Source: Lamellibrachia satsuma
Taxonomy: Eukaryota; Annelida; Polychaeta; Sabellida; Siboglinidae
NCBI GenBank assembly: GCA_033239005.1
Contig: BSQZ01000037.1
Location: forward strand, 5,189,001-5,253,000
Reading direction: 5' to 3'
DNA length: 64,000 bases
Position 1 is the first letter of the stretch. Each line of letters begins with the position of its first letter. The notes below the pieces were generated by a model that saw only the letters and a list, made by a program, of their open reading frames with translations, had not been told where the DNA came from and ran no database searches. Made by a program: the position numbers and the translations under genes. Below, in pieces: positions 1-64,000 of the stretch.

Positions 1-1
1 T

Positions 2-67
2 AAGTATGTAGAAAATAGAACAACATTTCGCCGTAAACTGAAAACCCACCTGTTTAACAAGATTTAG
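2..67 (+). mobile_element. C-terminal tail of a non-LTR retrotransposon reverse transcriptase (left-truncated)
   Basis: A frame open from the window edge reads KYVENRTTFRRKLKTHLFNK and then stops at 65-67. A basic FRRKLKTHLFN-type ending is common at the C terminus of jockey/CR1-group reverse transcriptases. Only this tail is visible, so the clade is not certain; it directly abuts the oppositely oriented LINE fragment that follows. Confidence 0.45.
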
Positions 68-600
68 CAAGATTTGCCATCCAAGCCAAAGGCCCAGATA
101 GCAAGTGGACAAGGAAGCCATTGGCTTATCGAAAGTCCAACAATGTTCATCTACTTATAACCCGCCCTCCTAAGATATGTGTCAACCTTGTTTTTAAACA
201 TATTCACGCTGCTAGCAGTTACACAATCTGTAGACAATTTGTTCCATTCATTTATTGTCCACTGTGAGAACGAGTGCTTCCTGATATCCAATCTACACTG
301 ATCCTTTACTAATTTTACCTCATGTCCTCTAGTTGCTATCCTTCTTGAGTGAGAAAAACATATTTCTATCAATATTTTCATACCCATTCAATATCTTAAA
401 AACTTCAATCTGATTTCCTCTTAACCTCCTTGTCTCTAGAGTTGTTAAACCACATTCTTTCAGGCGTTCTTCATAACTAAGGTCTCTCAGTTCTGGAATC
501 ATTTTAGTTGCTCTCCTTTGTATGCGTTCAAACGTATCTATATCCTTCTAGCGATATGGTCTCCATGCTCCATGTTTAAACGTGCTTATCCTCCATAGTT
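68..600 (-). mobile_element. CR1-like LINE 3' end, reverse orientation
   Basis: On the - strand, 387-151 encodes the end of a CR1-like reverse transcriptase ORF, including VKDQCRLDIRKHSFSQ, TINEWNKLSTDCV and ASSVNMFKNKVD. The 3' UTR follows at 150-68 and ends in a GGCAAATCTTG-type tail. Frames beyond 387 are broken (frameshifts and stops), so this is a dead copy. Related copies lie at 11098, 21455, 44698, 44973, 49089 and 59826. Confidence 0.8.
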
Positions 601-731
601 CCCCGGCGTACAAATCCAACTGTTTACAACTGGAACTGCTTGTCGATTAGGGACTGTTTATATAGAGACCGAAAATATTTTAGCGCACTAGTAGTGTTTT
701 ATACTGTATTGTATTGTTATTATGTTTAAAC

Positions 732-828
732 GACGCGATGCGTCGCCATGATGATCTTCACTTAGACAATCACATCTCACGTGACATGATCACGTCAAGA
801 TTACGTCATGGTAGAGACGCATCGCCGC
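732..828. repeat. Imperfect inverted repeat (hairpin)
   Basis: The arm at 732-758 (gacgcgatgcgtcgcc...) is matched as reverse complement by 797-828 (...gacgcatcgccgcg). Weaker outer arms extend the symmetry to about 700-866. The arms contain CRE-like and E-box-like motifs. This may be a degraded MITE; no target duplication was found. Confidence 0.5.
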
Positions 829-1789
829 GATGACGTGATTTTAGATAATTAAACAATAATGTCACGTGGGTTGCGATTGTCAAAGTACGGTAAAAGCTGC
901 CGATTTCATAATGCTACACACGAGAGAAGGGGCTTGTTGCTGTTGAGTAGAATAGTTCCAGTTACCGGGCATAAAAGAATCTAAGTGATAATTGCATCTG
1001 GGGTAAGGAATATATAATAATTATAAACTTCTATACTGCCTATGTCCTCAGGAACCTGTGCTCAGAGGCGCAACAAACCAGAATCATTAAACAATATCAT
1101 GAATAAATGGTATAGGCTAACGAATATTGTCTCCTATTGAAATAGCCATGCGCGTCAGCAATTCTAAGGCGTAGCTCCACAAAACAGGGCAGAGTGGACC
1201 CTCACCAACAATGTCTCGAAAACCTTTATGCAGAGGTACCCCGACCTGATTACCGAGGAATGGCGGGTGATCAAGATGCTTGGTTCACTGCTGGGAAACG
1301 TCGAACTTAGCTGTCGCACGCCGCTAGCAGCACGCAAATGTTGCATTCCTTGGCCTGTGGACAGTCTGGTCGTCTGGTTCAGACGGGCTGACGACTTTCG
1401 TCAGTCTAAAGTTGCTGCTCCGCCTCTACGTATCACATTCAACATGGTCACATAGGGTCTGACTCGGGCAGAGTCCAATGGACATGCTGGGTGCCACTGC
1501 CGCTACTTGTGTCATATCACTGGCGTCCACTACCCACAGAAAATATGCACCGAAGGGTGGCTTTTGCGTACGTCCGTGGGCAACACTGCAACGACACAAT
1601 ACGTGGACTTACAGCGAGTTGGATTGCGACTGCGCAGCTGCGAAGACGTCAAACAGCTGCGCACCCTCAACCGCGCAGAATGGAATAAACTTGTGGCATG
1701 AGTAACCGAGATGGCACAAGCGAAGTTTACTTTGCAACGCAGAGATGCTCATCGTCATAAACACGGATAACCATCAACAGCAATAGTGT

Positions 1790-1801
1790 CCACTAGGTGG
1801 C
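1790..1801 (+). promoter_or_regulatory. CTCF-like core motif
   Basis: The 12-mer ccactaggtggc fits the bilaterian CTCF core CCASYAGRKGGC exactly and is followed by ag, as in the usual extended motif. It lies about 3.3 kb upstream of the ATG2 start. This is only a motif match; occupancy is unknown. Confidence 0.35.
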
Positions 1802-1889
1802 AGTATTGAACGGAATTGCACAATTCGGTGCTTCCACCTATTTATATTCTATGAACTAAATTGTGCCTTGCTCATCTTGACATTACCAG

Positions 1890-2977
1890 CAGGCCTGGGG
1901 TAATAGTAATAGGTAATAGTAACGATTACAGTTGTTCAAGCAATAGTATTAGATGGAACATAACTCAATGTAATAGTAATAGCAATAGTAATAGAAAGTA
2001 AAGTATAGTAATTGAGCTATTACTTTGCTATTACAATTGAACATTTCATTCACCCCAAAATTCCATTTCATTGAAAATAATCAGACCAAAAAAATTTGTA
2101 TTATGACATAATGGGACTTGGACAAGTATCATGTTCAGTCGTTCACATGCAGTTTTATTTATTGATTTATTTTCCAACAGTGGTGATAAAATGGTTTAGT
2201 ATCTGAATCATGACAGTCAATGAACTTTAGCACTATTAGCAGGAGACACTGAGACAGTGTGACTGCTGCATGGCTAATTGGTCATTTGAAGCCTGGTCCA
2301 CCAGTCATCTATCCTTTTTACACAAGCCTATTCATTCATTCACTGAAGCATGATAAGGGTTCCAGGCTTCCAGCACTAAACACACTTTAACATCTGAATC
2401 AATCAATTAATCATTGCCAACTCCCAACCCTAGCTGCCAGCCTGCCATGCTGGGTAATGTTTGAACAAAACCCAGGGGCTTATACCAACTTTTTTTAGTT
2501 TATCTCAGTTGAACGCCAGTCTTGCGTTATATTGACCAAAAGTGTAAAAAACATTCTATCCTTGAGCCAATAATTAACTGTCCACCAAGCAGCAGCCGAA
2601 CAGTATGGGTCTACTATGGGATAATCAGACTGTGTTATGTTACAGTGACATTGCTTTTCTGTTTCATTCTAATGAATATATGAAACTTCTGCTTCCGAAA
2701 TTTGTGTGAGGTTAATTTAATTGGGAAATGTATGAGTTAATTGTAATTTAATTAATTATACACCCATCAGTTAATTTGAATCTATGTTAGTGATTAAGTA
2801 TGTAAAATGTTTAATCAAAAGAAAACAATTCCGATGGAAAATTTAATAGTCTTAGCTTGAAATGTAATAGTAATATATTACATTGTCTTCAGCATGTAAT
2901 AGTAATATTAATAGAAAGGAAATTAAGTAATAGTAACAGTAATCTATTACATTGCAATGTAATAGACCCCAGGCCTT
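1890..2977. mobile_element. hAT-like non-autonomous DNA transposon
   Basis: The left end caggcctgggg (1890-1900) and right end ccccaggcctt (2967-2977) are terminal inverted repeats with one mismatch. The flanking 8-mers attaccag (1882-1889) and attactag (2978-2985) agree at 7 of 8 positions, which fits the 8-bp target duplication of hAT elements. Both subterminal regions are filled with TAATAGTAAT-type repeats. There is no transposase reading frame in the 1088 bp. Confidence 0.75.
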
Positions 2978-3154
2978 ATTACTAGTAGTTCCTATCCACA
3001 TCACAATTTGCTGTCACTTACATATGGAGTCCAGTTCATGATACTATGTGATGACAACCTCAAAGATTTTCTATTTGTTTTTATGGTAATCGTTTTTGTT
3101 TTATCTTTGTTTAATCCGTTATGCAAACTACAAATGTAATTAACTCCTAATAAT

Positions 3155-3740
3155 TAAAACGAAACAAAAATCATGGTTTGATGGCTATACACCTAAAAAA
3201 GATAATAAAAACTAAACACATACAACTAAAATCAAGAATATCACGCCAGTGGTTTACTCAAAATGTGTTCTAAAAGTGGGAGATTCCGGTCACTTCTCCG
3301 GTTGACTGAGGGCTGACATGTTCACCAGCGCGACCGATAGGCGCATGCGCAGTTCTATGAAACTCGAGTAACGTAGACTTCCTGTGACGTATTAAGGGAG
3401 GCCGGTATACACAGAACCAAAATATGGTGCTTAAGTTGAGTTTGGACGCAAACAACATGGCCATATCGTATTGGCAAATATGGAAATAAGTGTATATAAA
3501 TATAATTATTTTCATTTGGCGAGCGAATGTTGCTAGATTTTGACACCCGTGACGCAGGGTTACCTAACAATATGGCGCTGCCCATGAAATTAAGATGCTA
3601 GCTGTGTGTTCCAACAGGGTTTTCCTTGTAAACCACTGGCGTGATATTCTTAAGTGTTGTTGCAAATGGCTACGTTTTATTAGCTCTTATATGTGCATAG
3701 GCCCCAAACCATGACTTTTGTTTCCCCTTTAAATCAATTC
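3155..3740. mobile_element. Foldback/MITE element with ~100-bp imperfect arms
   Basis: The inner arm aagaatatcacgccagtgg (3234-3252) recurs exactly as reverse complement at 3636-3654. Outward, about 80 further bp on each side are still alignable (for example caaaaatcatggtttg against the complement of caaaccatgacttttg). The middle has no gene. Target duplications are not clear. Confidence 0.65.
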
Positions 3741-5085
3741 ACCGGTAATAGAACGCACCACACAAAAAGGCTCTACGTGGTGTACATAAGATATACCAAA
3801 CGCGTGAAGAATTTTGAGAGGTGGATATTGGTGAGGATGGAACGAATAGACTGAACATAGCTAATAAGCAACGAGGAGGTAATCGACATGGTACGAGAAG
3901 AAATAAAGCTGACCAAGAAGAGACAGGTTACGACACATCACGAGAAATGAAGGATTTCAATCACCTCATCTAACGCGGTTATTGTATGTGGTGTGCATTG
4001 GAGCCTGCTGCACATTGCTTAGTTTATGTAGCAACAGAAAACACATATCAGGGTCGTCAAATGGCAATGCCCTTTAATGGCATATAGTAAAACTGTTGTA
4101 GCGTAAGATGACACCGCGCTGATGACACGGGTGGGCCTACTCCCCCATGACACCCCAACCCACCGCCCCCGTACATAGCCAGGAACACTGCACTGAAAGT
4201 ATTTAATTCATACTGAATTAAATACTGATTTTTAAGCTTGCAATAGACGGAAGGTTACAAGGAAAAGACCAATGGGAGTAAGCGAATGGACTTTTGAACA
4301 GACTAACAGAAGGACTGAAATATCAAGAAAGGAAGAAAAAAGACAGAAAACGGGGCAGAATTGAGAAAACCGTGCGAGCGTGCACGTGTTTGCGTGCGTG
4401 CATGTCTCTTAGACAAGCTGCATAGCTACTTTGTCCTTAGTTGAGGTAGTCCTATACATACACGCCTGTGCTAAATATGCGAACGAAATACACAGCTGTA
4501 CGTGTAACAAGAAGACCTGAAGATATTACCCTACATAACGAGAGAATTCGTATTGTAAAATAATACATTTTGAAAGTGAATCTAACTTAATAAAAATGTT
4601 ATAGTGATAACATTACACCGTGTTCTCTAAATATTTTTTTTTTAATTAATACCGGCAGCATTAGTATCAACGGATTAATTATACAGCTGTGCGCATAAAA
4701 TGCTTTATATATGTTTCTAGAATGTAGGCTTACATTTACATTAAAAATTGAAGCAAATTGTATCATGTATTATTACAGAGTAGAAATTGTACGCTATAAA
4801 ATGCTGGTCGCTGACTATAATAGTCATCGCTGCAATTAACCGAGCCCCATACCATAGGAATAGTGGCTTTTATTGCATTCATGTATTGACTGTCAAGCTA
4901 ATGTTTTGCCTGATTATTAGATAACTGAGCCATCCAAAAAATTATAAACTTGTTTACAGCCACAGCTTTCATCTAACTGTCGTGCTGAACAAGTTTTAGT
5001 CAAAATAACACGCAACCAACTCTTCTAAAGCACACAGCAGGAAGTGCAATTTGGTCTAAATCCACAAGGCTGACGGCTCGTCAAA

Positions 5086-5115
5086 TGACGTCACTCATGA
5101 AAACAAATATGGCGA
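5086..5115 (+). promoter_or_regulatory. Likely ATG2 core promoter: CRE and YY1-like motif
   Basis: A full palindromic CRE (tgacgtca, 5086-5093) is followed about 10 nt later by aaatatggcgacc (5105-5117), which resembles the YY1 site found near start sites of TATA-less genes. The ATG2 start codon is at 5181. No TATA box is seen at a useful distance. The transcription start itself is inferred. Confidence 0.5.
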
Positions 5116-5180
5116 CCGTATGTTTTGATCTGGAACGTGTTGCTTGATTGTAAATATTTTGGCGACGTTTATAGTTAGCA

Positions 5181-62968
<57,788 letters not shown>

Positions 62969-63261
62969 GTAAGGCTTACGTATTTCTTATGTTTAAGTTT
63001 GTCTTTAAGAATGACAAGACTTAGTCTTTAAACCAATAGTTTGTAAGATAACTTAAGATTCCCTCCTTAATTCATTTAGCCTATCACAAAGCATTTAGCC
63101 CATCACAAATCAGGTTCGTTGATATAAAATTTGTAAGGTTTGTATAATTTATATAATATGTGCAGTTAATTTAAGTGTGTTATCTTGGGTGGCTCCTATG
63201 AGAGCGACTTCATTAGTCTTAATAGAAGTCTCCCACATCAAGTTTGTACATTCTCAAGATA

Positions 63262-63287
63262 AATGTGTGTGTGCGTGTGTGTGTGTG

Positions 63288-63342
<55 letters not shown>

Positions 63343-63352
63343 ATGTGGGTGT
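63262..63352 (+). repeat. (GT)n(TA)n(GT)n compound microsatellite
   Basis: tgtgtgtgcgtgtg, then about 15 TA units, then tgtgtgtgtg. Confidence 0.95.
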
Positions 63353-63539
63353 GTTTTATACTTACACTTGTATACTTATAAGTTTCACATTTACATTGAC
63401 ACCCACTTTAAAAACTATTATTATTATATTGTTATTATTCTGGTCTGTAGAATTGGATGAGTATACAATTCTGTCTGTCTGTCTGTCTGTTGAAATAATA
63501 AAACTTGGCTTTGATCATTAGATTGTAACTTGTGAAAGT

Positions 63540-63690
63540 GTGAATAGTGTTATGTTATATATAGTGTTATAGTGTTATGTTATGGTGTTATGTTAATGTG
63601 TTATAGTGTTATGTCATGGTGTTATAGCATTATGATGTTATGTTATAGTGTTGTTGTGTTATGTTATAATGTTAAAGTGTTATGTTATAG
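63540..63690. repeat. Irregular gttatagtgttat repeat
   Basis: Overlapping variants of tgttatagtgttatgttat, with no fixed period. Confidence 0.85.
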
Positions 63691-63741
63691 TGTGTAGAGG
63701 TTTCCTTGTGCCTTTGAATTCAGTGTCTGTAAAATTATCTT

Positions 63742-64000
63742 TCTGAAGTTAGTGTGAGAGTGTCGTTGACAGGTTAGTGTGAGAGTATTGTTGACAGGTT
63801 AGTGTGAGAGTGTCGTTGACAGGTTAGTGTGAGAGTGTTGTTGACAGGTTAGTGTGAGAGTGTCCGTGACAGGTTAGTGTGAGAGTGTTGTTGACAGGTT
63901 AGTGTGAGAGTGTCGTTGACAGGTTAGTGTGAGAGTGTCGTTGACAGGTTAGTGTGAGAGTGTTGTTGACAGGTTAGTGTGAGAGTGTTGTTGACAGGTT
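63742..64000. repeat. Minisatellite, 25-bp unit, >=10 copies, cut by window edge
   Basis: The unit is ggttagtgtgagagtgtcgt plus tgaca. A C/T variant at the CpG (gtcgttg or gttgttg) alternates among copies. The array continues past 64000. Confidence 0.96.

Larger units (their letters stand above)
620..5080. other. Upstream flank of ATG2, no gene recognised
   Basis: Apart from the mobile elements and inverted repeats listed separately, I see no credible coding exon here. Open frames around 1228-1705 overlap each other in three frames and show no family similarity. The stretch is AT-rich, with some CpG-containing patches near 700-870 and 1150-1700. Confidence 0.6.
62969..64000. other. ATG2 intron 37 (incomplete)
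   Basis: Holds gt/ta simple repeats (63262-63352), gttatagtgttatg irregular repeats (63540-63690) and a minisatellite that runs off the window. Confidence 0.8.

Noticed and set aside
1228..1705. Overlapping 60-75-codon frames upstream of ATG2 as a small gene
   Set aside because: Three frames overlap with no common signature, and there is no supporting splice or start context.
4199..4225. A 12-bp perfect palindrome (gtatttaattca/tgaattaaatac)
   Set aside because: AT-only short palindromes are common in AT-rich DNA, and no further structure surrounds it.

Overview
This is animal nuclear DNA. Its genes are split into many short exons with GT-AG introns. It carries CR1-type LINE fragments, tRNA-derived SINEs, DNA-transposon-like foldback elements and many tandem arrays. 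LINE and SINE style, intron sizes and AT content suggest a marine invertebrate, possibly a lophotrochozoan such as a mollusc, but the sequence alone does not fix the phylum. There is no prokaryotic operon, CRISPR array, rRNA gene or functional tRNA gene.

The main gene runs on the + strand from 5181 to beyond the right edge. It is the animal orthologue of ATG2 (ATG2A/ATG2B), the rod-shaped bridge protein that moves lipids from the ER to the growing autophagosome membrane. I placed 37 coding exons (5624 coding nt, 1874 complete codons plus 2 nt). All exon phases join without a frameshift, and the order matches vertebrate ATG2 from the chorein-N start to the block that precedes the C-terminal ATG_C domain. 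The last roughly 300 residues lie past position 64000. Notable details are a GC-AG intron (intron 23), a weak donor on exon 4 with a stronger out-of-frame donor 19 nt downstream, a clear LC3/GABARAP-interacting motif in exon 31, and an altered WIPI-binding YFS site in exon 32.

Intron 12 (18900-40282, about 21.4 kb) holds a second gene on the - strand, 24068-26551. It encodes an 827-residue type I membrane protein with a signal peptide, LRRNT, about 16-17 leucine-rich repeats, LRRCT, an FN3-like domain, one transmembrane helix and a 126-residue tail with tyrosine and proline motifs. Its coding region is in one exon, and a splice acceptor just upstream of the ATG implies a separate 5' non-coding exon. 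I do not recognise a specific orthologue.

Layout: 1-5080 is upstream flank with LINE fragments, a 1.09-kb hAT-like element and a 0.58-kb foldback element. The ATG2 promoter (CRE plus a YY1-like motif) lies near 5086-5115. Exons 1-12 span 5181-18899, with a 1.24-kb (GT)n tract in intron 9. Intron 12 carries seven minisatellite arrays, an approximately 0.57-kb pyrimidine tract and the nested LRR gene. Exons 13-37 span 40283-62968, with a LINE inserted head-on into a LINE in intron 18, a SINE abutting the exon 19 acceptor, and a 1.48-kb terminal-inverted-repeat element in intron 30. The two genes have no obvious pathway link; their relation is nested and antisense.

I found no wholly new biological system. 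The most checkable unusual points are the splice-site anomalies, the long UG tract, the SINE at a splice acceptor, the antisense nested gene and the tandem-array variation patterns.
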